Below, in pieces: positions 38,318 to 47,117 of a stretch of DNA of 64,000 nucleotides. Numbering within the stretch: the stretch's first letter is position 1; each line of letters begins with the position of its first letter. The notes under the pieces are model-generated. The model ran no database searches. It saw only the letters and a program-made list of their open reading frames with translations, and was not told the origin of the DNA. The stretch is from Methylopumilus universalis (GTDB lineage Bacteria > Pseudomonadota > Gammaproteobacteria > Burkholderiales > Methylophilaceae), in NCBI RefSeq assembly GCF_006363895.1, contig NZ_CP040953.1; one strand, written 5' to 3'. The position numbers and the translations under genes were made by a program.

Positions 38318-40207
38318 CTATTCGACTAAAAATTGATTAATTTTCTTGACAAAAGCAACCGGGTCTTTGAGCTGGCCGCCTTCAGAAATCAACGCCTGAT
38401 CAAAAATCACTTCAGCGAAATCGTTGAAACGTGCTGAATCATTAGTGCTTTCGAGCTTTTGAATGAGCTTATGCGTGGGATTAATTTCTAAAATCGGTTT
38501 TGTGTCCGGTGTTTTTTGGCCTGCCGCTTTGAGTAGACGCTCTAGATTGCCTGATAAATCATGCTCTCCAGCCACCAAGCATGCCGGTGAATCCGTTAAG
38601 CGATGTGTTACTTTGACTTCTTTAACTTTATCACCCAATGCTTTTTGAATTTTTTCCACGAGTGATTTTGCATCTTTCTCGATTTTCTTTTTCTCTTCTT
38701 TTTCTTTTTCGTCTTCTAACTTTCCTAAGTCAAGATCACCCTTGGCAATAGATTGTAATTTCTTACTTTCAAATTCGTTGAAAGTTGAAAGTAGCCATTC
38801 ATCCACGCGATCGCTCAGTAATAAAACTTCAATACCCTTCTTCTTAAAAATTTCTAAGTGTGGGCTATGCTTCGCTGCCTCATAGGAGTCCGCTGTGATG
38901 AAGTAGATAGCTTCTTGTCCATCTTTCATGCGAGACACATAATCTTTTAAAGACACGACCTGTGCATCTGTTTCTTCGCGTGTGGAATTGAAGCGAAATA
39001 GTTTTGCAATTTTTTCTCTATTTGCAAAATCTTCGCTGTGACCCTCTTTCATCACAACACCAAATTCTTTCCAGAATTTTTTATAGTCATCTGGTTTTTT
39101 TTCACTCATATCTTCTAAGAGATCAAGCACTTTTTTAGTAGAGCCTGCACGTATGGCTTCCACTTCTTTACTGTCTTGTAAGATTTCTCGTGAGACATTA
39201 AGAGGAAGATCAGCACTATCAATCACACCCTTAATAAAGCGTAAATAATTAGGCATGAGTTTTTCTGACGCTTCCATGATGAAGATACGCTTCACATAAA
39301 GCTTCACACTATGATGACGTTCACGATCAAATAAATCGAAAGGGGCCTTAGCTGGTATATAAAGGAGTGAGATATATTCTTGCTTACCTTCAATACGATT
39401 ATGTGAATAAGTAAGAGGTGGCTCTTGATCATAAGAAAGATTTTTATAAAATTCTTGATACTCTTCCTCTTTAATATCATTTTTATTTCGAGCCCATAAT
39501 GCTGATGCCGCATTGACTGTTTCATCTTCATCCGTCGGAACTTCTTCGCCATCTTTCCATTCGGATTTTTTCATAACAATTGGAAGCGTGATGTGGTCTG
39601 AGTACTTTTTGATAATGCTTTTGAGCGTCCAGTCACTTAAGAATTCATCTTCATCTTTTTTAAGATGCAAAATGATGTCAGTGCCGCGCGTTTCTTTTTC
39701 AACTTCACTAATCGTATATTCGCCCTCACCTTGAGATTCCCATTGGATAGCTTCTTTGCTTCCAGCACGTCTCGTGATCACAGTCACAAGATCGGCAATG
39801 ATGAATGAAGAATAAAAGCCCACACCAAACTGGCCAATTAAATTAGCGTCTTTGGCTTCGTCACCCGTTAAATTGTTCAAGAATTCTTTGGTGCCTGATC
39901 TTGCAATCGTTCCGATATTACTGATGACTTCTTCGCGATTCATCCCAATACCATTATCTGAAATGGTTAATGTGCGCGCCTTTTTATCAAAACTTAATCT
40001 AATTTTTAATTCAGAATCTTTTTCATAAAGGCTAGCGTCTTTAAGCGCTTCGAAGCGTAATTTATCTGCGGCGTCACTTGCATTTGAAATGAGTTCGCGA
40101 ATCACGATCTCTTTATTGCTATATAAAGAGTGAATCATGAGATGGAGTAGTTGCTTAACCTCTGCTTGGAAGACCAATTTTTCAGATGCGTTTTCTTTTG
40201 TTGCCAT
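38318..40207 (-). CDS. htpG: Molecular chaperone HtpG (Hsp90)
   Basis: ATP-dependent Hsp90 chaperone. The GHKL ATPase domain shows ELISNASDAADKLRF, DNGIGMNREEV and GQFGVGFYSSF. The middle domain (LYVKRIFIMEASEKLMPNYLRF) and C-terminal dimer domain follow. I chose the ATG at 40207 (629 residues, ATKENASEKL) with AAAGG upstream, rather than an in-frame TTG two codons earlier. A small inverted repeat AATAGCC/GGCTATT spans the stop (38299-38322) without a T run; it may only weakly end transcription before the tRNA-fMet promoter. Confidence 0.97.
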   Translation of the reverse strand: MATKENASEKLVFQAEVKQLLHLMIHSLYSNKEIVIRELISNASDAADKLRFEALKDASLYEKDSELKIRLSFDKKARTLTISDNGIGMNREEVISNIGTIARSGTKEFLNNLTGDEAKDANLIGQFGVGFYSSFIIADLVTVITRRAGSKEAIQWESQGEGEYTISEVEKETRGTDIILHLKKDEDEFLSDWTLKSIIKKYSDHITLPIVMKKSEWKDGEEVPTDEDETVNAASALWARNKNDIKEEEYQEFYKNLSYDQEPPLTYSHNRIEGKQEYISLLYIPAKAPFDLFDRERHHSVKLYVKRIFIMEASEKLMPNYLRFIKGVIDSADLPLNVSREILQDSKEVEAIRAGSTKKVLDLLEDMSEKKPDDYKKFWKEFGVVMKEGHSEDFANREKIAKLFRFNSTREETDAQVVSLKDYVSRMKDGQEAIYFITADSYEAAKHSPHLEIFKKKGIEVLLLSDRVDEWLLSTFNEFESKKLQSIAKGDLDLGKLEDEKEKEEKKKIEKDAKSLVEKIQKALGDKVKEVKVTHRLTDSPACLVAGEHDLSGNLERLLKAAGQKTPDTKPILEINPTHKLIQKLESTNDSARFNDFAEVIFDQALISEGGQLKDPVAFVKKINQFLVE

Positions 40208-40284
40208 GTTCAATTACCTTTTAAAAAAATAATATTGGGATTCACTTAAAATGGGGTTGAGTTATGAAATTTCAAGGGCTTTTA

Positions 40285-41034
40285 TTAGAGTAATTTCTTT
40301 AAAGCGAGAGATGCTGCCATAAAACCAAAAGTGGCTGTGATCATCACGCTTGAGCCATATCCGCCACAATGAAGGCCTGTGAGAGCCTCATCTTCCTCAC
40401 ATGCCTCTTCAGGCTTTATCATGACCTCATCGGTAAAGACCACATCAATACCTACCTTTTGTGATTCTTTTAATTGCAGTGCTTTTTTGACATCATGCCG
40501 AATCTTGGCTGTGAGCCTATCCCCATGCGTTAAACCTAAGTCCGCTATCTTAATAAATGAAGGATCGATACGGCCCCCTGCGCCACCTGTCATGACGAGT
40601 GGAATTTTTTCTTTTAAAGCATGAAGTGCCAAACTTGTTTTAATGCTTGCCTGGTCAATCGCATCGATGACGACATTAAAATGTTGCTTAATGAGCACAG
40701 TTAAATTTTCGTTCGATATAAAGTCATCCACAGTATCCACCTGACACATGGGATTAATTTCTAGAATTCGTTCTTTCATAGCTAACACTTTAGATTTTCC
40801 AAGTGTCTGACTTAGCGCATGAATTTGCCGATTGATATTCGATTCAGCAATATGATCTAAATCGATGAGCGTGAGATGACCTACGGCACTACGAGCCAAT
40901 GCTTCAGCCGCCCATGATCCAACACCCCCAATACCAATGACACAGATATGAGCTTTCTTAAAAACCGCTAAAGCATCTTTCCCATAAAGTCGTTCGACAC
41001 CACCAAAGCGCCGATTGAAATCGATGTCTTTCAT
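40285..41034 (-). CDS. tcdA: tRNA threonylcarbamoyladenosine dehydratase TcdA
   Basis: An E1-like (ThiF/MoeB family) enzyme that dehydrates t6A37 of tRNAs to cyclic ct6A using ATP. The Rossmann motif VIGIGGVGSWAAEALARSAVG, the acidic LIDLDHIAESNINRQ and the Thr/Gly-rich MTGGAGGRIDP are present. The final GLHCGGYGSSVMITATFGF is typical of TcdA/CsdL rather than MoeB. The 249 residues fit. It starts 7 bp after the acpS stop, extending the minus-strand chain. Confidence 0.92.
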   Translation of the reverse strand: MKDIDFNRRFGGVERLYGKDALAVFKKAHICVIGIGGVGSWAAEALARSAVGHLTLIDLDHIAESNINRQIHALSQTLGKSKVLAMKERILEINPMCQVDTVDDFISNENLTVLIKQHFNVVIDAIDQASIKTSLALHALKEKIPLVMTGGAGGRIDPSFIKIADLGLTHGDRLTAKIRHDVKKALQLKESQKVGIDVVFTDEVMIKPEEACEEDEALTGLHCGGYGSSVMITATFGFMAASLALKKLL

Positions 41035-41041
41035 TTAATTT

Positions 41042-41419
41042 TTAAGTTTCGAGTACAACAAAGGCAGTCGCAATATTTTTTTCATCCGAAATGGAAATAT
41101 GCTGACTTAAGATATTTTTTTGTTTTAAATAGTCTTGTAATTCTTTATCAAATTCTAGAATAGGCTTTCCTAAATCATCATGGCCTACGATAATATTTTG
41201 AAAACGTACCGGTGATCTAAACCCTGTGCCTAGTGCCTTGGCAAAGGCTTCTTTGGCGGCAAAGCGTTTCGCTAAGAAACGAGATTGTGTGGATGATTGT
41301 AAATAACTTTCAAATTCGGAATCACTTAAAATACGTCGCGCAAAAGTATCGCCAAATTTTTCGATGGATTCGTGAATGCGTGAAACTTCGACGACGTCAG
41401 TACCAATACCAAAGATCAT
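41042..41419 (-). CDS. acpS: Holo-[acyl-carrier-protein] synthase
   Basis: Transfers 4'-phosphopantetheine from CoA to apo-ACP. The 125-residue protein shows the two magnesium-binding motifs: IGTDVVEVSRI at the N-terminus and FLAKRFAAKEAFAKALGTG in the middle. It ends with ISDEKNIATAFVVLE. It follows pdxJ with a 22-bp gap, the standard pdxJ-acpS order. CoA for the reaction links to coaX elsewhere in the window. Confidence 0.97.
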   Translation of the reverse strand: MIFGIGTDVVEVSRIHESIEKFGDTFARRILSDSEFESYLQSSTQSRFLAKRFAAKEAFAKALGTGFRSPVRFQNIIVGHDDLGKPILEFDKELQDYLKQKNILSQHISISDEKNIATAFVVLET

Positions 41420-41441
41420 AATAAGGTTGTCTTTTTAAACA

Positions 41442-42167
41442 TTACTTCGAATAATCACGTAACAATAATTTCATTTCACGGATCGCATTATCCCAGCCTA
41501 CAAATAATGCATGCGCCACAATCGCATGCCCAATATTAAGCTCTTCAATACCAGGAATGGCTGCAATTAAATTCACATTATGATAATGAAGTCCATGACC
41601 CGCATTGACAATCAGACCTAACGATAACGCGTGCTCTGCAGCCTCTTTGACGCGTTTAAATTCTTTCTGCTTTGTCACTTCATCTTCTGCATCCGCATAA
41701 CTACCCGTATGAATCTCGATCACGGGTGCCCCCATCTTTTTTGCTAAATCAATATCTTTCAAATCAGGTGCAATAAAAAGTGATACACGACTGCCTTGCT
41801 CTGTAAGTATTTGTGTTGCCCGGTAAAGATGATCATAGGATTCTTTTAGGTTCAATCCGCCTTCAGTCGTTCGCTCTTCACGCCTCTCAGGGACGATGCA
41901 AACATCTTGCGGTTTTACGCGTGACGCAATCGCAATCATTTCATCAGTGGCGGCCAATTCTAAATTCATTTTCGTTTGTAGCAAAGGTCGAATAGCAAAA
42001 ATATCTTCATCTTGCATATGACGACGATCTTCGCGAAGGTGAAGTGTAATACTATCAGCTCCAGCTTGCTCAGCACGAAGCGCTGCCTCGACAACGCTTG
42101 GATACTTCGTTCCGCGCGCTTGTCTTAGCGTTGCTACATGATCAATATTAATACCGAGCTTTATCAT
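41442..42167 (-). CDS. pdxJ: Pyridoxine 5'-phosphate synthase
   Basis: TIM-barrel enzyme that condenses deoxyxylulose 5-phosphate with 3-amino-2-oxopropyl phosphate to pyridoxine 5'-phosphate in the DXP-dependent vitamin B6 pathway. LGINIDHVATLRQARG at the N-terminus, HLREDRRHMQDEDI, VCIVPERREERTTEGG and GHGLHYHNV are family signatures with the catalytic His and Glu residues. The 241 residues are typical. It follows recO by 8 bp. PLP made by this pathway would serve the cysteine desulfurases of the isc operon. Confidence 0.97.
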   Translation of the reverse strand: MIKLGINIDHVATLRQARGTKYPSVVEAALRAEQAGADSITLHLREDRRHMQDEDIFAIRPLLQTKMNLELAATDEMIAIASRVKPQDVCIVPERREERTTEGGLNLKESYDHLYRATQILTEQGSRVSLFIAPDLKDIDLAKKMGAPVIEIHTGSYADAEDEVTKQKEFKRVKEAAEHALSLGLIVNAGHGLHYHNVNLIAAIPGIEELNIGHAIVAHALFVGWDNAIREMKLLLRDYSK

Positions 42168-42175
42168 AAAATATC

Positions 42176-42892
42176 TTATCCTTGTAAATCGACAAAGAGT
42201 TGTTTCGAATGAAGTGGCTTGTCGCCCAAATAAAAACCTAATAAATAACGCATCAATTGCTTACTTTGTTGCTGTGTTTCTTTATCAACATATTGGTCAC
42301 TTGCCATATCAAGCAGGGTCTTACCTACTACTTTAATGCCGTGATCGGTCTTCGTTAAATCACACGCACCATACTCAGCCTCATAGCGGTATATTTTATC
42401 AGGGATAATTGGATTTGAATCTTCATCATGATCTAAAGTAACTGCATATCCTAAAGCTTGTAAAAGTTTTAATTCGAATCGACGCAATGTAATTGTGAGT
42501 TCACGACCTTCACTTAAAGCCAAAATAGTTTCATGATAAAAATGAAAGAGGTCAGGATGAGGCTCATCCCTCGGCAATAGACGCATCATCAATTCGTTGA
42601 GATAAAAGCCACACATCAATGCGTCACCTTCTAAAATAGTCAGCTTCTCGCACCACTCCAATCCATTTAAACTTTTAAGTTCAGATTTGCCTGACCAATT
42701 CGCAAGTAACACTTGAAAGGATTGAAGCATGCCACGTATGGATGATCTTGGACGTCGAGCCCCTTTAGCCACCACTGGAATGCGGCCAAATTTTTCTGTA
42801 AAAACTTCTGCGATTAAACTTGTCTCTTTAAAAGGATATGTATGTAGGATATACACACGCTGATTTTCTTGACGATGATTGGGAGTCGCCAT
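42176..42892 (-). CDS. recO: DNA repair protein RecO
   Basis: RecFOR-pathway protein that anneals DNA and helps load RecA on SSB-coated single strands. The N-terminal OB-fold (VYILHTYPFKETSLIAEVFTEKFG, VVAKGARRPRS) and the helical C-terminal region are recognisable. The 238 residues are typical. The zinc-binding cysteines of some RecO proteins are absent, as in E. coli. It sits between era (8 bp upstream) and pdxJ in the conserved era-recO-pdxJ order. Confidence 0.93.
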   Translation of the reverse strand: MATPNHRQENQRVYILHTYPFKETSLIAEVFTEKFGRIPVVAKGARRPRSSIRGMLQSFQVLLANWSGKSELKSLNGLEWCEKLTILEGDALMCGFYLNELMMRLLPRDEPHPDLFHFYHETILALSEGRELTITLRRFELKLLQALGYAVTLDHDEDSNPIIPDKIYRYEAEYGACDLTKTDHGIKVVGKTLLDMASDQYVDKETQQQSKQLMRYLLGFYLGDKPLHSKQLFVDLQG

Positions 42893-42900
42893 TTATAAAA

Positions 42901-43791
42901 TTAAAGACCTAATGATTTTAAAACACGCTGATCTGTCGACCAGCCACTTTTGACTTTAACCCAAGTCTCAAGCCATACCTTACCCCCAAAGAGCTCTTCC
43001 ATATCTTGTCTAGACTCAGTTGAAATTTGTTTTAACTTCTCACCGTCTTTTCCTATCAACATAGGCTTCTGACTATCTTTATCCACGATAATGGCGGCAA
43101 AGATGCGACGCAAATTACCTTCGACTTCAAATTTTTCAATTTCAACCGCAATGGAATAAGGTACTTCTTGGCCTGTGAGACGGAAAATTTTCTCTCGAAT
43201 AATTTCGGACGCGAGAAACCTTTCGCTCTTATCAGTAATCTCATCTTCACCATAGATGAATGGTTGTTCAGGTAAAAAATCTCGAACGGTCGATAGTAAA
43301 TGATCTAGATGTTTATTTTTTTTAGCAGACACAGGTACCATCGCTTTAAAAGTATATGTCTCGCTCATGGTTTTGATTTGTTCTAAAAGTGCATTCTTGT
43401 CTTTCATTAAATCTACTTTGTTCATGACGAGAATCGTCGGGCGATCTTTTGGAATGAGTTTCATCACGGCTTGATCTTCTTCTGTCATGCCTCGAGACTC
43501 AATGACAAAAAGAACTACATCGACATCACTTAATACTTGATGCACGGTTTTATTTAAACCCTTATTCATAAGGTTCAAATGTTTAAGCTGAAATCCAGGT
43601 GTATCAATAAAAAGAAACTGGGTGTCATCTATCGTTTGAATGCCTAATAATTGATAGCGTGTGGTCTGCGCTTTTTTTGAAGTAATACTGATCTTGCTAC
43701 CTACCAAATAATTTAAGAGTGTCGACTTACCTACATTAGGTCGACCCACAATAGCAATCGTACCGCAGCGCGTAATTTTATGTTCGCTCAC
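42901..43791 (-). CDS. era: GTPase Era
   Basis: Essential GTPase that binds the 3' end of 16S rRNA and aids 30S maturation. G1 GRPNVGKST, G3 DTPGFQLKHL, G4 NKVD and G5 VSAKK are in standard order in the first 180 residues. A KH domain follows with the Era signature PMLIGKDGEKLKQI. The 296 residues fit E. coli Era (301). The start is GTG at 43791, which shares a base with the rnc stop TAG, so translation is probably coupled. Confidence 0.97.
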   Translation of the reverse strand: MSEHKITRCGTIAIVGRPNVGKSTLLNYLVGSKISITSKKAQTTRYQLLGIQTIDDTQFLFIDTPGFQLKHLNLMNKGLNKTVHQVLSDVDVVLFVIESRGMTEEDQAVMKLIPKDRPTILVMNKVDLMKDKNALLEQIKTMSETYTFKAMVPVSAKKNKHLDHLLSTVRDFLPEQPFIYGEDEITDKSERFLASEIIREKIFRLTGQEVPYSIAVEIEKFEVEGNLRRIFAAIIVDKDSQKPMLIGKDGEKLKQISTESRQDMEELFGGKVWLETWVKVKSGWSTDQRVLKSLGL

Positions 43792-44474
43792 TAGATGATC
43801 TCCAACATAAGTTGATAAGCTTTTGCTGCAGCTTCTTGCTCCGCAATTCTTCTGCTGTTGCCTATCCCTTGCGTTTTAATATCAGATTTCTTAATGATGC
43901 ATTCAATGGTAAAGGTTTGGCTGTGCGCTTCCCCTTCAATGGAGACGACTGTATAAATCGGTAAATCACTCTTCTTACTTTGTAATAATTCTTGCAGTAA
44001 AGTTTTTGGATCCTTTTGAATAAGTTTGGGATCAATCTCATTTAACTGCGTCTCAAAAAAACGATGCACAAATTGATGTGTAGGCTCTATGCCACCATCT
44101 AAATAAATCGCACCAATCATAGATTCAAACGTATCAGCTAAAATGGATGGGCGTCGCCATCCTGCACTTTTTAATTCACCCTCACCTAATCGAATAAAGT
44201 CACCCAAACCAATGGATGTGGCAATCGCACTTAATGAACTTTCTTTAACAAGTTGCGCACGCAAGCGACTTAAATCACCTTCATCAATACGTGGGAATCT
44301 TTTATAAAGCTCTTCGGCGATGAGAAAACTTAAAACGCTGTCACCTAAGAATTCGAGACGCTCATTATGTTGCGCTGAAAAACTGCGATGCGTGAGAGCC
44401 ATGATCATAAAAGCAGAATCATTAAACGTGTAATGAATGATTCGACTTAACGAGGCCTGACGCTCTTTATCCAT
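43791..44474 (-). CDS. rnc: Ribonuclease III
   Basis: Double-strand-specific endoribonuclease that processes rRNA precursors. The family signature ERLEFLGDSVLSFL with catalytic acidic residues lies at about 38-51, and a second acidic site in LADTFESMIGAIYLDGG. The C-terminal dsRNA-binding domain (about 153-225) ends with RRIAEQEAAAKAYQ. The 227 residues match E. coli (226). It overlaps lepB and era by one base each. The likely substrate stem around 16S is visible in this window at 36303-36333 and 38097-38126. Confidence 0.97.
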   Translation of the reverse strand: MDKERQASLSRIIHYTFNDSAFMIMALTHRSFSAQHNERLEFLGDSVLSFLIAEELYKRFPRIDEGDLSRLRAQLVKESSLSAIATSIGLGDFIRLGEGELKSAGWRRPSILADTFESMIGAIYLDGGIEPTHQFVHRFFETQLNEIDPKLIQKDPKTLLQELLQSKKSDLPIYTVVSIEGEAHSQTFTIECIIKKSDIKTQGIGNSRRIAEQEAAAKAYQLMLEII

Positions 44475-45217
44475 TAATGAATGATAGTACCAATACGTTT
44501 AAATTCGCTGAAGTTAAACCAAATAAAAAAAGCACGTCCTACTAAGTTATGCTCGGGCACAAAACCCCATACGCGACTATCAGCACTATTATCTCGATTA
44601 TCCCCAAACGCTAAATAGTGTCCTTGAGGCACTTCAAATTTAAAATTTTCTCCAGGCAAATCATGAATCAAGATGGAGTGATTCACACTACCTAATGCCT
44701 CTTTAAATTCCTTAGCTTCAATGTGATGAATTTCATTCATGATGTATGGGTATTTACCAACGAATGTTTGCTCTATTTTTTTATCATTAATATAAAGTGT
44801 TTTACTTTTATATTCGATCACATCGCCTGGAAGACCTACTACACGCTTGATATAGTCAATCGATGGTTTAGGTGGGTAGTGAAATACAAACACATCACCA
44901 CGATGAGGCTTATCTACTTCTATGATGGTGTGGTTCAAAATAGGCACACGAAAACCGTAACTAAATTTATTTACTAAAATAAAATCGCCTGCTAAAAGTG
45001 TCGGCATCATGGAGCCTGAAGGAATTTTAAAAGGCTCTGCAATAAATGAGCGAATAAAAAACACTAAAAAAATCACAGGGAAAAAACTTTTTGAATACTC
45101 AACCAGGATAGGCTCTTTGGCATTCGCTGCTCTTTTTTTGCTTAAGACAAATATATCAAGCAACCAAATCAGTCCTGTGATGGTTAGGACGATGACCATG
45201 ATTAGCGCAAACATCAT
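44474..45217 (-). CDS. lepB: Signal peptidase I
   Basis: Inner-membrane serine protease that cleaves signal peptides of exported proteins. An N-terminal membrane segment (about residues 3-22), a second hydrophobic stretch (VIFLVFFIRSFIA), then the catalytic Ser in PSGSMMPTLLAGD and catalytic Lys in YIKRVVGLPGD. The Box E motif GDNRDNSADSRVWG is also present. The 247 residues are shorter than E. coli LepB (324), as common in other proteobacteria. It overlaps the lepA stop by 4 bp and rnc by 1. Confidence 0.97.
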   Translation of the reverse strand: MMFALIMVIVLTITGLIWLLDIFVLSKKRAANAKEPILVEYSKSFFPVIFLVFFIRSFIAEPFKIPSGSMMPTLLAGDFILVNKFSYGFRVPILNHTIIEVDKPHRGDVFVFHYPPKPSIDYIKRVVGLPGDVIEYKSKTLYINDKKIEQTFVGKYPYIMNEIHHIEAKEFKEALGSVNHSILIHDLPGENFKFEVPQGHYLAFGDNRDNSADSRVWGFVPEHNLVGRAFFIWFNFSEFKRIGTIIH

Positions 45218-47007
45218 TTTTCTTCTACCCTTAAAATAGCTAAGAAAGCCTCTTGAGGAATTTCAACATTTCCAACCTGCTTCATACGCTTCTTGCCCTC
45301 TTTTTGTTTTTCTAATAATTTCTTCTTACGCGAAATATCGCCACCATAACATTTAGCCAACACATTCTTACGCATGGCTTTCACTGTTTCGCGCGCAATA
45401 ATGTTTGCACCGATGGATGATTGAATAGCAACATCAAACATTTGTCTTGGGATCAATTCACGCATCTTGGATGCCACTTCTCGTCCTCGATAAATACTAT
45501 TTGAACGATGCACAATTAATGATAATGCATCCACGCGTTCACCATTCACCATGATATCAAGCTTCACTAAATCAGCTGCTCTGAATTCTAAGAATTCATA
45601 ATCCATAGATGCATAACCTTTTGAAATCGATTTCAACCGATCAAAGAAATCGAGCACCACTTCATTAAGTGGCATCTCGTAGGTCAGCATCACTTGTCGA
45701 CCTAGGTATTGCATATTTTTTTGAATACCTCGCTTGCCGTTACATAAAGTCATCACAGGGCCCACATAGTCTTGCGGCATCAGTAAGTTAATGAGAATAA
45801 TCGGCTCACGAATTTCTTCGATACGAGATGTGTCAGGTAATTTAGATGGATTTTCAATTTGGGTAACTTCACCGTCTCTTTTGAGAAGCTCATACACAAC
45901 GGTCGGGGCTGTAGTGATTAAATCCATATCATACTCACGCTCTAAGCGCTCTTGCACGATATCCATATGAAGAAGACCTAAAAATCCACAACGAAAACCA
46001 AAACCTAAAGCTGTCGAATTCTCTGGTTCAAAACGAAGGGATGAATCATTTAAACTTAATTTTTCTAAAGCGGTTCTTAAGGCTTCGAATTGATTTGATT
46101 CCACAGGGTATAGCCCTGCAAACACCTGAGGTTTAACTTCTTTAAATCCAGCCAAAGCTTCAGATGCGGGTTTGTCTGCTAACGTAACTGTATCACCCAC
46201 CTTAGCACTCGCGAGCTCTTTAATGCCTGCAATAATAAAACCTACCTCGCCTGCAGAGAGTGATTCTTTGCTTCTCGATTTTGGTGTAAAAACACCCGCT
46301 TGCTCACAAAGATATTGATCAGCTGTCGCCATCAATTTAATTTTATCTTTTGGTTTTAAGCTGCCATCGACTACACGCACTAACATGACAACACCTACAT
46401 AATTATCAAACCAGGCATCAATGATGAGGGCTTTTAATGGCTTAGTCACATCGCCTCTTGGCGGTGGCACACGAGAAACGATTGTTTCTAATACATCTCT
46501 CACACCTTCGCCTGTTTTAGCCGAGCAGCGAATCGCATCTGTCGCATCAATGCCAATCACATCGCCTATTTCCTCGATCACACGATCTGGATCTGCAGAT
46601 GGTAAATCAATTTTATTTAACACAGGCGTGACTTCCACACCTTGCTCAATAGCGGTATAGCAATTAGCGACTGTCTGCGCCTCAACCCCTTGGCTTGCAT
46701 CAACGACTAAAAGTGCACCCTCACAAGCTGCAAGAGAGCGACTCACTTCATAAGTGAAGTCGACGTGCCCAGGTGTGTCAATGAGATTGAGATTATAAAT
46801 TTTACCGTCAAGCGCTTTATATTGAAGTGCGGCTGTTTGGGCTTTAATCGTAATACCGCGTTCACGCTCAAGATCCATCGAATCTAAAACTTGTGCTTCC
46901 ATCTCGCGATCTGATAAACCGCCGCAATATTGAATGATACGATCCGCCAAGGTCGACTTGCCGTGATCGATATGCGCGATGATTGAAAAGTTTCTAATGT
47001 TTTCCAT
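45214..47007 (-). CDS. lepA: Elongation factor 4 (LepA)
   Basis: Ribosomal GTPase related to EF-G, implicated in translation initiation or back-translocation under stress. G1 AHIDHGKSTLADR, the switch motif RERGITIKAQ, G3 DTPGHVDF and G4 NKIDL are in order. Domains II, III and V and the LepA-specific C-terminal domain follow (YASMDYEFLEF, REVASKMRELIPRQMF). The 597 residues match E. coli (599). First gene of lepA-lepB-rnc-era-recO-pdxJ-acpS; a terminator lies just upstream. Confidence 0.98.
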   Translation of the reverse strand: MENIRNFSIIAHIDHGKSTLADRIIQYCGGLSDREMEAQVLDSMDLERERGITIKAQTAALQYKALDGKIYNLNLIDTPGHVDFTYEVSRSLAACEGALLVVDASQGVEAQTVANCYTAIEQGVEVTPVLNKIDLPSADPDRVIEEIGDVIGIDATDAIRCSAKTGEGVRDVLETIVSRVPPPRGDVTKPLKALIIDAWFDNYVGVVMLVRVVDGSLKPKDKIKLMATADQYLCEQAGVFTPKSRSKESLSAGEVGFIIAGIKELASAKVGDTVTLADKPASEALAGFKEVKPQVFAGLYPVESNQFEALRTALEKLSLNDSSLRFEPENSTALGFGFRCGFLGLLHMDIVQERLEREYDMDLITTAPTVVYELLKRDGEVTQIENPSKLPDTSRIEEIREPIILINLLMPQDYVGPVMTLCNGKRGIQKNMQYLGRQVMLTYEMPLNEVVLDFFDRLKSISKGYASMDYEFLEFRAADLVKLDIMVNGERVDALSLIVHRSNSIYRGREVASKMRELIPRQMFDVAIQSSIGANIIARETVKAMRKNVLAKCYGGDISRKKKLLEKQKEGKKRMKQVGNVEIPQEAFLAILRVEEK

Positions 47008-47040
47008 GAAGAATAATGATGCCTTGAGTTACCTAATAAC

Positions 47041-47070
47041 AAAGGCGCTTAAAACTCTTTAAGCGCCTTT
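47041..47070 (-). terminator. Terminator after mucD
   Basis: A perfect 13-bp inverted repeat, AAAGGCGCTTAAA and TTTAAGCGCCTTT, with a 4-base loop, 48 bases after the mucD stop. The T tract after the stem is short, but stem strength and position between the mucD and lepA operons support termination. Confidence 0.75.
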
Positions 47071-47117
47071 GATTGAAAGCATGTATTTTACAACAAAGCT
47101 TTTATACCTAGCTGATT